A stretch of DNA of 64,000 nucleotides from Nyssa sinensis (lineage: Eukaryota; Streptophyta; Magnoliopsida; Cornales; Nyssaceae), in assembly GCA_008638375.1 (NCBI GenBank), contig CM018035.1, positions 20,525,320 through 20,589,319 on the forward strand, read 5' to 3'. This document shows, one piece after another, positions 35,559 to 46,791 of this stretch. Numbering within the stretch: position 1 is the stretch's first letter; every line of letters starts with the position of its first letter. The notes below the pieces were generated by a model that was not told the origin of the DNA, searched no databases, and was given only the letters and a program-made list of their open reading frames with translations. Position numbers and translations under genes: made by a program.

Positions 35559-37320
35559 ATGGCTCCTAATCTCCGTCCAAGAAAGAATGCTCAAAATCCT
35601 CAAAACCCTCCACACCGGCAACCACTCGAAAGAGGAAGGGGACAAACATCTGATCCCATGCAGTAGCAACTTGATCGAGTTCAGCGACAGACTAACATAA
35701 TGTAGGAACAGCTCCTTGCCATCTCTAGAACTCTAGCGCAGCTTACTTAGAGTCCTAGGGGCAATCCCCTTCACCCTCTTGCCGACATGGCAAATACTAG
35801 GGCATAGTCTTCTGCCACCACCATGAGCGGAGCACCCAGCGAGGAGATTCCCGTTGAACAACCGGTGCATCCCCAAGACACCACTCACGTGGGATGAGAC
35901 CCCCAACCATCAACTGCTATCGACAGAGGGATACCAGCCTTCAACCCAGGTGTCTATTACAAGAGTACAACAAGGGTTCCAACTCTGGTGGCTTCTGGGG
36001 CAGACACAGCATCTTACGAGTTCCAGCCTCAAGCAGCACCAGCTCCCCTAGTTCGGGAAAACCGGAATCCTCTTCCAACTATGGGTCATGGTCGTTCCAT
36101 TTATATGGGCACTAAAGTTGCAAGGCAAGACTAGCAACAACTAATCCCGCCTAAGGACCCACGGAGAGCCGAAGAAGTTGCGGACTCTATGGACCACAAT
36201 ACTATTGCAAGAGGCATTCACATCCCTCTAGAGCAGGACAAGCTTGCAAGGCTGCTCGGAAGGTTCGCCACACCATTCACCCCCGTTATAATGGCCGAGG
36301 AGCAGCCAAAGAAATTTGTTGTCCCAAAGTTCACTCTTTATGATAGGACTAGGGACCCAAGGGACCATCTTTCTCATTATCAGCACACCATGGCACTATA
36401 TGAGGCCACTGATGCTTTCATGTGTCGTACATTTGTGACCAGTCTCAAAGGTTCATGACCAGCAGAAGGCTGACGAAAGGGCCAGAGTTCCTACTGAATA
36501 TAAAACATTCCAAAGGAGAACCCCTACGAGAGTATATTACACCTTTCAATGTTGAGATCGTCGTGATTACAGATTGTAGTCCGAGCTTTCTTGTAGCCAC
36601 TCTGACCACTGGTCTTGCTCAAGGGGGCTTCTGGGATTCTTTAACAAAGAGTCTTCCCGCCAACATGGCAGCGCTCATGGAGCGAGCCAGGAAGTATATA
36701 AACTTGAAGGAGGTAAAGAGTACCTCCCAAAAGATTAAAGAACAATCCCAAAAGGATGATCAGAAGAAGGACACCAGTGCCACCAAAAAGAGGGTCAGAA
36801 GCCCAAACAAAAGAACGGCGTCTAGAACTCCAAACAACACTAGCCCAAGGGGATTCACCACCTACACTCCTCTGAACGCCTCTTTAGCTCATATACTTCG
36901 ACAGGTCCAAGCATGTGAAAACATAAAGTGGCCAGAGCCGCTAAAGGGCAATCCCAACAACAAGAACCAAAATAAGTATTGCGATTTCCATAAAGACCAC
37001 AGGCATACGACTGACGAATGCAGGGCCCTTAAACAGGAAATTGAGCAGTTCATTAAGAGAGGACGACTGTGGGAGTTTGTCCAGCAAGATGGGAGGCAGA
37101 ACTCCCGTAATGATAGGCCCCAGTAGAGGAGGCAAGAACTGAGGCCAGAGCAAAGGGATGGATGGAATGAGCCCCAACAACAGAACAATCAGGTCATCTT
37201 CGTCCTCCATGCAGACAGCCCGGCCATATGGACATCCCACCGAGCAAGGAAGCGTTATGCTCGGGAGGCCAGAACTACTCCTAGCATCCTCAAGATCTCA
37301 GCTGTTGAGAAAAGGCTAAA
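35559..37320 (+). pseudogene. Tat-2 gag
   Basis: Starts ATG GCT CCT AAT CTC (MAPNLRPRKNAQ). The conserved capsid-like part reads QDKLARLLGRFATPF, VPKFTLYDRTRDPRDHLSHY and FMCRTFVTSLKG at 36230-36450. An 82-base deletion, relative to Tat-3, then removes the ALKWFHHLPPNSI block and shifts the frame. The rest is read in another frame from 36450 (RFMTSRRLTKGPEFLLNIKH). Near 36975-37020 lies YCDFHKDHRHTTDECRAL, a C-H-H-C zinc-knuckle-like motif. Stops near 35662, 35674 and 37123 also break it. Gag would form the particle. Confidence 0.85.
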
Positions 37321-40300
37321 ACTAGTGCCTGAGATCCAATTCACATATCAAGATCTGGCAGGGGTACACTACCCTCACAATGATGCCCTAGTTATTTCTC
37401 TTAAAATTACTAATTTTGGAATCCAAAAAGTTTTTGTGGACATAGGGAGCTCTTCTAACTTACTATTCTACGAGCCCCTCAAACGAATGAAGCTCAAATC
37501 CAATGACGTCAAGCCCACTACCGCAATAATGGCAGGATTTGGCAGGAACCTTAGTACCTCATTGGGGAGGATTGACCTTCCCACCACAGCAGGAGAGGGA
37601 GATGGACAGAAGACCATAATCTCAGAATATATGGTGTTGAATTCCAAATCCCCCTACAATGTTATAATCGGAAGGCCTTGGCTCCATCAAATGGGTGCGG
37701 TCACCTCAACCCTCTACCAATGTTTGAAGTATGTGCACAACAATGCGGTCCACTCTATCAGAGTGTGCCAGCCAACCGCCCGAGAATGTAACGCTCTTGC
37801 ACTCAAGGAAAAGGCCCCCAAACAGTAATTGCTGCACTCTCATGAAGGTAAGGGCCCAGACCTTACCCTCCATCATGACACAAAAGACTGTCTATCCAGA
37901 ATTGATAAGCCTCTAAGTCTTAAAGGAATGGACAGTAGGGCCAAACCCGTGAGGGATCCTATCAAGGTGTTAGTCAGCTTTGAAGACCAAGGGCGATACT
38001 TGCAAATAGGTCGAGACCTAACACCATCCGAGCAAGAAGAGATGGCAAAATTCCTAAAGCACAACCTTTTCGTGTTTGCTTGGGAAACTAAGGATATGGA
38101 GGGGATAGATCCAGACTTCATCACCCATAAGTTGATGACAGATCCTGACCACCCTCTAGTAAGATAGAAAAGAAGGACGCTAGCTCTAGAGCGGCACCAG
38201 GTCATTAATGAGGAAGTACAGAGGTTGCTGGATGCCAAGATGATAAGAGAGGTATTTTATCCAAAATGGCTTGCCAATACTGTTCTAGTCAAGAAGAAAA
38301 ATGGCAAGTGGAGGGTCTATGTTAATTACACAGAAAAGCGTGCCCTAAAGACAGCTTTCCACTCCCGAGGATAGATCAACTTGTCAATGCAACGACAGGA
38401 CACGAACTTATGAGCTTCATGGACACCAACTCTGGATACAACCAAATCCAAATGTACCCTCCCGACCAGGAAAAGACAGCTTTCATAACCTAACGAAGTC
38501 TCTATTGCTATAGAGTGATGTCGTTCGGTCTAAAAAATGCTGGGGTAACATATCAACGTCTGGTCAACAAGATGTTCAATCCTCTAATTGGTAGTACAAT
38601 GGAAGTTTACATAGATGACATGCTGGTCAAAAGCCTACAGAAGAGCAACCACATCCAGCACTTGAGCCAGACGTTCGATATCCTGAAGTAGCACAAGATG
38701 AAATTAAACCACTTAAAGTACATGTTCGATGTAACCAAGGGAAAGTTCTTGGGTTACCTTGTTTCCCAGAGGGGTATTAAAGCAGACCCTATTCAAATCA
38801 AAGCTTTGATTGAGCTGGAATCACCAAGGAAAAAGAAATACATTCAGGTTTTGAACGAAAAAATTGTAGCTCTGAATTGATTCAAAGCCTTAAAGGGAAA
38901 CAGAGCATTGCAGTGGTCCGAAGAATGTGAAAAATCCTTTCAAGAACTAAAGAAGTACCTGGTTTCCCTGAACTCTTATCAAAGCCAATCCTAGGGGAGA
39001 AACTACTTCTCTATCTTGCAGTCTTTGAAAATGCTGTCAGTTCTGTACTGGTCAGGCAAGACAGGGGAGTTCAGCAGCCCATATTTTATGTAAACAAGTC
39101 ACTAATGGATGCAGCGAAAAGGTATCCAGAGATTGAGAAACTGGCCTTTGCCTTAATAATCTCTGCACGGAAGCTTCGACCTTACTTTTAGGCTCACCCC
39201 ATTGAAATCCCAACTGCCTATCCACTAAAATCAATACTACGAAAGCCTGAAGTCTTAAGACAATTGGTCAAATGGTCTGTGGAGTTAGGGAAATTTGACA
39301 TATCCTACGTTCCATGAACCTTCATTAGAGGGCAAGCGTTGTCAGATTTTGTTATTGAGTTCACCCCAGCACTACACGATAAGGCACAACTTAGTAAGAA
39401 TTCTGCTACATGGCAGCTCTACACTGGTGGATCATCCAGAGACCGAGGTTTTGGCGTCCGCTTAGTGTTACGATCCCTTGAAGGACTTATAGCTGATAAG
39501 GCAGTTACTTTGGGGTTCAGAGCTTCTAATAATGAAACCGAGTATGAAGCCCTTATCCTTGGGATGAAACTAGTTATGGAATATAAAGCCCAGAACCTCG
39601 AAGTTTTCTCTGACTCCCAATTGGTGGTAAGACAGGTTCTAGGAGAATTTTCCATCAAAGATAACAGAATGCTCCAATATTTAGAACTGGTAGGATTACT
39701 ATAGCACTCCTTCAATGAATTCACTATCCAAAAAATTGAAAAGGGTCAAAATTCCAGGGCTGACGCCTTAGCAAACATAGCCTCTCTCGCCTTAAGGCAG
39801 AAGGAGAATCCATATTAAAGATCTCTCACCTGCTAAGGCCAAGCATAGAAGAGGTCTAGGCCTACCAGGTTACCGAACAGACCCAAAATTAGATGACTCA
39901 CATTCTCCAATACATAGAAAGAGGGTTGCTCTCAGAAGACAAAAACATAGCCCGAAGAATTCGAATCAGGGCAGCTCGGTACCTGGTCTCAAACGGGAAG
40001 CTCTATCGCAGATCTTACTCTCAACCGTTTTTGTGGTGCTTGACCCTAGAAGAATCTCAATATGTTCTGGCAGAAATACATAAGGGAATCTCTGGCAACC
40101 ATAATAAAGGTAGAACCATTGCCCATCGAGCTTTAACACAGGGTTACTATTGGCCCAACATGTTAAAACAGGCCAAGAAGTACGTCCAGAAGTGTGACAA
40201 ATGCCAACGATTTGCTCCATACCAACACCAGCCCCACCATGAGCTCATTCCTATCGCCAGCCGTGGCCCTTTACTTAGTGAGGAATGAACATTATAGGGC

Positions 40301-41114
40301 CACTACTAAAGGCGACACCGAACAGGAGATATCTCTTGGTCGCCATTGACTATTTCTCCGAGTGGGCCCCTTAATACACATCACATAGAAAAAAGTAAAG
40401 AGCTTCACTTGGAGGAACATAGTTTGCAGGTTCGGCGTACCTCGAGTTATCATTTCAGATAATGGAACGCAGTTTGCCGAAAAAGTTTTTAAGAAATTCT
40501 ACCAAGACTTGCACACCAGTCATCATTTCGCATCACCAGGACACCCACAAGCCAACGGGCAAGCAGAAGTCACCAACCGAACAATTCCTAATGCCCTTAA
40601 GAAAAGGTTGGAAGAAGCCAAAGGGAGATGGGTTGAAGAACTCCCTGGTTTTCTCTGGGCTTATAGAACCACAAGAAGAATACCGACCTTTGAAACTCCA
40701 TTCTCACTTGCCTATGGCTCGGAAGCAGTGATTCTTGTTGAGATCGGTATGCCTACCTTAAGGATAGAAACTTTTGACCAAGGGGCCAAAGATCAACAGC
40801 TTGCAGAAAACTTGGACCTACTTGAAGAAAAGCGAGACCAAGCCAAAATCAAGATGGAAACATATCAACATAGGATGAAAAATAGCTCCAAACTAGGGCT
40901 ACAACCCCTTAATTTCCAGGCTGGGGACCTCGTCCTAAGAAGAGTGTTCCTAAACACCAAGGATCCCACTATGAAAAAGTTGTCACCCAACTAGGAAGGC
41001 TCTTACAGGGTAACGAAGATTGTCAGACCAATCACATACTGGTTAGAAGACTTAGTTGGGAAACCCATTCCAAGACCATGGAATGTAGAACACTTACAAA
41101 AATATTATCAATAA
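37321..41114 (+). pseudogene. Tat-2 pol: protease, RT, two RNases H, integrase
   Basis: Protease at 37325-37828 has VDIGSS where active retropepsins have VDTGSS, so the catalytic triplet is lost. RT follows at about 37990-38800 (FAWETKDMEGIDPDF, NTVLVKKKNGKWRVYV, VYIDDMLVKS near 38605) with stops at 38165 and several frame shifts. RT-linked RNase H lies at about 38880-39330. The second, archaeal-type RNase H lies at 39339-39704 (LYTGGSSRDRGFG with Gly where catalytic Asp stands in Tat-3; NNETEYEALILGMKL; FSDSQLVV). Integrase: HHCC part 39990-40220 (CDKCQRFAPY), core from 40290 with SDNGTQF and GQAEVTNRT, C-terminal part ending HLQKYYQ and TAA at 41112. Confidence 0.88.
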
Positions 41115-41160
41115 AGATTTTTTTTTCTTAAATTCCTTCAAAAAGTGTTCTCATCCCAAT

Positions 41161-41460
41161 GTACAGACCCCTAAAAACCTTGCAACCTGTGCAAGAGTTA
41201 CAGGTCTGGTCCATCTCAATGTACAAACTCCTAAAAACCTTGCAGCCTGTGCAAGAGTTATAGGTCTGGTCCATCTCAATGTACAGACCCCTAAAAATCT
41301 TGTAGCATGTGCAAGAGTTATAGGTCTGGTCCATCTCAATGTACAGACCCCTAAACACTTTGGAGCCTGTGCAAGAGTTATAAGTCTAGTCCATCTTAAT
41401 GTGCAGACCCTAAAGACCTTGCAGCCTGTGCGAAGATCTTAAGGTCTAATCCATGTCAGC
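41161..41460 (+). repeat. Tat-2 tandem repeat block after pol (60-bp unit, 5 copies)
   Basis: GTACAGACCCCTAAAAACCT starts units at 41161, 41221, 41281, 41341 and 41401, exactly 60 bases apart. Each ends with AGGTCTGGTCCATCTCAAT. Minus-strand ORFs such as MRWTRPITLAQ are products of the repeat. Confidence 0.93.
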
Positions 41461-42199
41461 ATATTAACCATCACAATCCTTGGAAATTATCTCAAGAGTT
41501 ACAAAGCAACAACCTCTAGAGGGGACCTTGCGCCCAACATAAGCAATAAGGACTTAAAGTATCTTACAAGGGAGATTAATCAGTATCGGTTCTTGGGTTC
41601 AAATTAACCTTGCTCAAGGTATTACCAGTTTCAGTTTGATTATTCGGTTATCTCCAATACTGAGAATAAAAGACTTGTTTAATTATTCTACTGCACAATT
41701 ACAAGTGATTTTGCTCAATCAATACCAATTCTGGTTCAATCATTACAAGTCTTCCTATCCAGTTATTATTAGTCCTAGTGGACAAAAGCTCTAATTATGG
41801 TGGATTTGCTCAATTATCATTACAAGTCTTCCTACTCAATTATTATCATCCAGGTTGCAGAAGTTCTGATTATAAGAGATCTGTTCAATAACCATCATGG
41901 GTTAATCATTACAAGTTTTTCTATTCGAAAGACATCATTCAGCTCATGCTTATTTGGAAAATAAAGGGAAGGTTTAAAGTTTAAAGGGCTGGAGCCCAAG
42001 CTTATACTATAGTGATGGGTTGGAATAGTACTAAAGTCTACTTGACACATCAATTCACATCCACAACAATATACAAAATTTACAAGTATTTCTATTCAGA
42101 AAAGTAAGAGACACTCAAGTTCTAAACAAAAGATGATCTTCATTGATAAATAATTCAAAAGTACATCATTTCAAAAAAGAGAAAGAAATATACAAAGTC
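41461..42199. other. Tat-2 non-coding spacer before the antisense gene
   Basis: Reads like untranslated element sequence with repeated TTACAAGTCTTCCTA and CAATTATTATYA phrases. TTCATTGATAA at 42140-42150 would supply an AATGAA-like signal for the antisense transcript. Confidence 0.6.
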
Positions 42200-44071
42200 C
42201 TAAGCTACTGCTGGAGGATTGGCCGGGGCAAGCTCTTCTTTATCACCCTGAGCTGAAGGGACCTCAATATCCTCAACCCTAGTTAGATCAAGATCAGGGT
42301 ATTTCACTTGAAGCTTGGCTTTGAAAGTCTTGTAACCATGATCCATCAGCTCCATACCCATCTCTTCGACCTCAGCCTTCATTTCTGCTTCAATTTAGGC
42401 TTTAGCAGATTCAATGGTGTCCTTGGTCTTCTGAATAGAGCTAACTCGGAAGTCATCAAACTCCTTTTGAAGCTCTCCCAACTTCCGAGCCAGGGAGTCC
42501 CGTTCAGACACCAAGATCTGTGCAGAGTTCGCCGCCTCCTTTAGCCTCTCCTCTACAACAGAAGCGTTGGACTCGGCCGTCCCCAACAAAAGCCTGGCCT
42601 CATCCAGTTTATCTTGGAGGCCATTAACTACCTCTGGATCTATTCTGGAATCCATAAGGGCAACAAAGCCATGCATGGTCTGCAAAACAAGAAACTAAAC
42701 ATGTTAGAATAGATACAGTAACAAAAAAAGGGATAAAGAAAGAGATCACACCTTCTGTTGGAGAGACATTAGCTCTGTAATTGTCTTCCCCGCCTTCTGC
42801 CCCTTCTTTCTGTCTGGACCAGCCATCCAAAACTCGTCGAAGGCCTACTTTGCGAGCAAGTACCCGTTGGGCATTTGGGAGGGATCAAAGGCTGCCATCC
42901 CCTTACCTTTTTTTGGCACTTCAGGCGTAGGAGAGGGGAAGGCTCAGCAATTACGACCCCCTTTTTGGTAAGAGCCTGGGTAGGAGAGTTAGAGCGAAGC
43001 TTCCTCCTCTTCACTTGAGGAGGAGGCTCAACTGGGGAAGAGGTATCCCCCACTTTCTTCCTCCTAGAGGCCCACTTTCTTCCTCCTTGGTGCCCACTTA
43101 GTGAGCAGGGACTTCTTCAAATTCCCTGCTCGAACCTTATTTTGATCGTCTTCTATCAAATTTTCTGGTGTGATAATGGCTCGATGATCTTGGTTACTGG
43201 TCTAGAGGAGCCTGCGGTATTGGTCTTGAAGGTCAACTATAAAGACTGACCTCTTCCAAACACTTTTGTCTGCACAGAAGACATGAACACAGTGGTTAGA
43301 TAAACAGGTCAGAAGTGAAAGCATAAACAAAAGTAGAATTGTTACAAAAGAAAGGGGTCTCACCCTTAATCCCAGTACTCCGAGGGAATGTCAAAATTTG
43401 ATCCTGAAAATGCTCCAGCTCCCATCCTTCTCCTACAAAGAAGTACCACTTCTTCCAAGTTTTATTGGAAGTTGGTACCGAGGAGAAGGAACTGAACCCC
43501 TTGACAAATGACATGTAGAAGAGGCCTTCTGACCTCATATATTTGAGATTCATATTACTACGGATCAAGTCAAGGATCACCTCGACCCCGTTTTGATGTC
43601 CTGGCACTATGAACGCTAACAGGTGCCTCCAACTATTGAGATTAAAGTCGATAGGGCAAATGTTGAACCATTTAAAAAACTGTACAACTAGAGGAGGTAG
43701 AGGGAGTCTTAGCCCCATCTCGAACCAAACAAGATAGATGCAAATTTTACCCTCTCATTAGAGGGGCAATCTAAAGCACTAGGAGCCCTAATTGTGACAT
43801 TTTTTGGGAAGTTAAAAGACTCCCTCAGACTATTTAACATGGTTGAAGTTACGGCACTCTGTCCTTCCTCTCTCTAGGAGGGCCTGCCAGAGGCTTCCCC
43901 CATCCTATTCCTAGGCTCTACAAAAGCATCTACAATCCTAACCCCCGAACTGGAAGGGGACCCTACTACTCTACTTTCGGTGTCACCGAAAGAATTACTA
44001 TCGGGCACAGTCAACTCCGAAGAGCTTCTTGTTTCCTGGCTAACACCAGACAATGCATCCGAGATTGACAT
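42200..44071 (-). pseudogene. Tat-2 antisense gene (three exons)
   Basis: Exons on the minus strand: 44071-43364 (start MSISDALSGVSQE; core with GLRLPLPPLVVQFFKWF, NSWRHLLAFIV, NKTWKKWYFFVGEGW), 43269-42752 (starts KSVWKRS; basic and Pro/Ser-rich, VKRRKLRSNSPT) and 42679-42200 (TMHGFVALMD, heptad-like coiled coil around ERLKEAANSAQILVSERDSL, ends PANPPAVA). Donors GTGAGACCC and GTGTGATC and acceptors TGCAG line up with Tat-3. The core resembles the plant family called putative gypsy-type transposon protein (Pfam Transposase_28); its function is unknown. A stop near 43867 and frame shifts make this copy doubtful. Confidence 0.75.
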
Positions 44072-44318
44072 TGCCAAAGGACAACAAAAATAAGGAAGAA
44101 GAAACAAGAAAAGAAGAAGGAAAAGGAAAAGGAAAATAATGAAAATAAACAGAAAACGAAGAAAAACAGGTTAAACTTGTGGATGACAGGAGATAAGAAG
44201 CTTCAGACGGCGAAGATCTCTTCAAAGTCTTCTAGTTGCTCTAATTCAACGATGACAATATTTCTCTCTCAAAAAGCAATAAGAAATGATGAGGGGAAAA
44301 GGGCGTACGCATACCCCT

Positions 44319-44333
44319 TCCCCCTTTATGTAG
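44319..44333 (-). promoter_or_regulatory. TATA-like box of the Tat-2 antisense gene
   Basis: CCTACATAAAGGGGG on the minus strand, about 262 bases before the ATG, placed as in Tat-1 and Tat-3; the TATA core is mutated to CATAAA. Confidence 0.4.
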
Positions 44334-44521
44334 GTTTACAAAAATTAGGGCCCAATCAGCCGAACCGTCATGGTGGTTAGAGGCAATGATGGCCTCGAAA
44401 GCCCAAACGACGGGTTGCGCAATGAATGTCACATCAAACAGTCGTATCAAGAATCAGAAAAACAAAACGCTTGGCTTTGAGGAAACCTCGGTCCTAGTTA
44501 CGTGTATTGCTAACTAAGGCT

Positions 44522-44538
44522 CAAGGGAGGGGAGTAGC
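44522..44538 (+). promoter_or_regulatory. Tat-2 polypurine tract
   Basis: CAAGGGAGGGGAGTAGC lies directly before the 3' LTR; the GAGTAG(C/T) end is shared by all three Tat elements. Confidence 0.8.
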
Positions 44539-45091
44539 TAATATACCATAAAGTGATAGACCAATTCCCACATGACACGTTGCCAACCGAGCACCTAGAG
44601 CACATCCATCTAGAGCAGGTGTATGCCATGACCTTCAGAGCTTACGGATCGGAAGCCTATGCATCCCTTAAATCCAACTCAAGCTCGGAAGGAACAACAA
44701 ACACTCACAAGAGGGTTCCGAGCTTATTACCGCTTTATGCACCCTACCGAGCTAAGGATAAGGAAACAATTTTCAATAAGGAAACTGTCATTCACGAAGC
44801 TCAGTGTCCAACATGGTAACTGGTATTCTCTGGTGATCAAATCCCTACTTTTACAACTCCAAATCCTAATTAACTTAGGAGATCCGCAACCTATAAATAA
44901 AGCCCTTAGGTGCACTTTTATATTCATGCTCATTCAATTACTTTCAATTACAGTTTTTTAATTCAGTTTATTAACTTTATCATCAGAGCGACTACTGCTA
45001 GAGTCCATCTGGTGGCCCTCTTATCCTTTTCTTTGAGTGTTCCACAGGTGATAGAGATCAGAGCCCCTACCGACCAAAAAGTACAGCATCA
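44539..45091 (+). repeat. Tat-2 3' LTR (553 bp)
   Basis: Begins TAATATACC (TG changed to TA) and ends AAAAAGTACAGCATCA. TATA box at 44892 and hairpin at 44982-45024. Confidence 0.92.
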
Positions 45092-45357
45092 ATAACAATA
45101 ATAATAATAATAAAAGAATTTATTTAAAAATGTAATAAGAATTTTTGTCCATACATTGTCCAACAACTCAAAGATCTGCAATTGGGCGACAAACTCATAA
45201 ACTGCAGCTCTTGGTTTTGCTGCGTAAAAGGTAACTTATTAGAACCCAAAACCATCAAAATTAACTGTTAAGAAAGAATATTCAAGGAAAAAACATGAAT
45301 AAGAACATACTATGAGCCAATTAAACGAAGTTAGTACAGTTTTAGTACAACTCTTAA

Positions 45358-45716
45358 TGTTAAGTCCTAGTAGTACTTGATATGTTTTATCCTAATGGGA
45401 CTAGGAGTATTTATCCTAGTGGGAATAATATTATTAGTTTGAATAAGATTAGAAGTCCTAATTGTATTAAGATTAGATTTTATATAATCTATATATATAT
45501 ATATATATATATATGTCTGTAGGCAATGTGAGTCGATGTGCTAGTTTGTATAATGGCTTCCGAAATTCTACCATGTTAAAAAAAACTTGATGCTTGATTG
45601 AGTTTCTTTTCAGTAACATAATATTTTTTTCTATGCTCCAAGGTTTTTGTGATTTAATCAAACAATATTCTTACTTTGTTTCGTTTGGATCTATTAAAAA
45701 ATTTATAGATTCAACA
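45358..45716 (+). repeat. Copia-2 5' LTR (359 bp)
   Basis: TGTTAAGTCCTAGTAG to GATTCAACA, with an AT run at about 45488-45514 that overlaps the TATA region. The five bases before it are CTTAA. There is no 3' LTR in the window to compare. Confidence 0.8.
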
Positions 45717-45718
45717 AT

Positions 45719-45730
45719 TGGTATCAGGGC
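45719..45730 (+). promoter_or_regulatory. Copia-2 primer binding site
   Basis: TGGTATCAGGGC, one base off the initiator-Met tRNA complement TGGTATCAGAGC, two bases after the LTR. Confidence 0.85.
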
Positions 45731-45751
45731 TTGGTTTCTTAGTTTGTGAAG

Positions 45752-46790
45752 ATGACTTCACTTATTTATACGGTTTACAAATTTGATGAAAAATCTCCTT
45801 TTCATATTTGAGAGAGTGCAATGATGACCTCTTTTAATTCAAGTGGTTTGACGACAAAGTTCATTAAGGAAGAGCTTGTAGAAGATGCAGATGAGCAAAC
45901 AAGGCAAGTCTACTTCAAAACTTTAAATTGCGTTCATCAAGTAATACATATTTTTGTTCTTAGTAAAATTGCCCATGTTCAGTCTGTGAAACAAGCATGG
46001 GATATTCTTAAAAAAATATATATGTTGGTGTTGATAAGGTGAAAAATGATAGATTACAAAAACTGCATAGGGATTTTGAGTTTTTACAGATGGAAAAATC
46101 ATAAATTAATTTCTGATTATTTTTCACAGACTACGACACTTGTTAATGAGATAAAAACTAATGGTGAACAAATAGCAGACCGTCAAATAGTTGAAAAAAA
46201 TCTTCAAAGCTTGACACTGCAATTTGAATATAAAGTGACTGCTATTGAAGAGTCTGCTAACTTAGAGTCCATGATAGTGGGTGAATTACAGGATTAGTTG
46301 ACTGTTCATGAACAACGCTTGAATGAGAGACCAAAAAATTCAGTTGAGGAAGCTTTACAAGCTCAATTAAATTTTAAAAATAAAAAAAGGCGAGTCTCAT
46401 AATAATGCAGGATTTAATCAACGTTTTCAAGGCTACCAAAATAGATAGTAGAATTACAATAATAAAGGAGGCAGAGGCAACAATGGGCAAAACAGTTCTG
46501 GTGGAGGAAGAAGTAGAGGCAATCAGTGGCAGAATGACAATCAGTGGTAGAATAACAATCAGTGCTAGAATAATAATCAGTGGCAGAATAATAATTGGAA
46601 GCACAGACCAGTAAAGAAGAGGGGACGGTAACAATTCTAATCCACAATCTCATAAATTCAATATACAATGTTTTAATTGTGGCAAGTTTGGGCATAAAAA
46701 GTCTGATTGCAGATCTAGAAGACCGAATAATAGAGATCATCAAACTAATGTTGCTGAAAAGAATCCTGGTGGTAATAATGAAGTAGAGAC
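45752..46790 (+). pseudogene. Copia-2 gag
   Basis: Starts MTSLIYTVYKFDEK and is soon broken by TGA near 45809. Recognisable gag pieces are QAWDILKKIY, then ERLQKLHRDFEFLQM-like sequence in a second frame, and EKNLQSLTLQFEYKVTAIEE at 46190-46250. A Gly/Arg/Gln-rich stretch of degenerate repeats (CAGTGGCAGAATAACAAT type) occupies 46500-46610. The zinc knuckle CFNCGKFGHKKSDC is intact at 46675-46716. Several stops and shifts are present. Confidence 0.82.
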
Positions 46791-46791
46791 C

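Larger units (their letters stand above)
34918..45091 (+). mobile_element. Tat-2: complete Tat-lineage Ty3/gypsy element, 10.2 kb, TSD ATAAC
   Basis: LTRs lie at 34918-35471 and 44539-45091. ATAAC flanks the element exactly (34913-34917 and 45092-45096). Order: LTR, primer site, gag, protease, RT, RNase H, second RNase H, integrase, 60-bp tandem repeats, antisense gene, polypurine tract, LTR. RT before integrase is the gypsy order. The extra RNase H after the RT-linked one marks the Tat lineage. My hand count gives about 63 differences between the LTRs (about 11%), so this is the oldest dated insertion in the window. It lies in an intron of the eRF3 pseudogene. Confidence 0.95.
33370..45219 (-). 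pseudogene. eRF3 (peptide chain release factor GTPase) 3' exons, broken
   Basis: eRF3 is the cytosolic GTPase that works with eRF1 to end translation. Four C-terminal exons are seen: 45219-45155 (AKPRAAVYEFVAQLQIFELL), 34886-34724 (AIFTVGYK, then HIHSVFVECEIVELMQQ, KKKVLFVKNGAVV), 33598-33526 (EKFSDFAQLGRFTLRTE) and 33428-33370 (GKTVAVGKVTDLY, TAA stop). These match the conserved last third of plant eRF3. Three exon borders have GT or AG as expected. Defects: exon 34886-34724 has lost 2 bases between GYKVV and HIHS, and its acceptor reads GG (34888-34887) instead of AG. Tat-2 fills the intron between the first two exons. The GTPase domain and all upstream exons are absent; Copia-2 begins 139 bases upstream of the first exon seen. 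I infer a pseudogene or truncated duplicate; a spliced functional allele elsewhere is likely. Confidence 0.82.

Noticed and set aside
41128..41358. Repetitive minus-strand ORFs (MDQTYNSCTGC..., MRWTRPITLAQ...) in Tat-2
   Set aside because: Products of the 60-bp tandem array; not a gene.
46374..46743. Minus-strand ORFs rich in Ile/Leu or Ser/Tyr-Asp opposite Copia-2 gag
   Set aside because: They arise from the degenerate Gln/Asn/Gly repeat stretch of gag read backwards.
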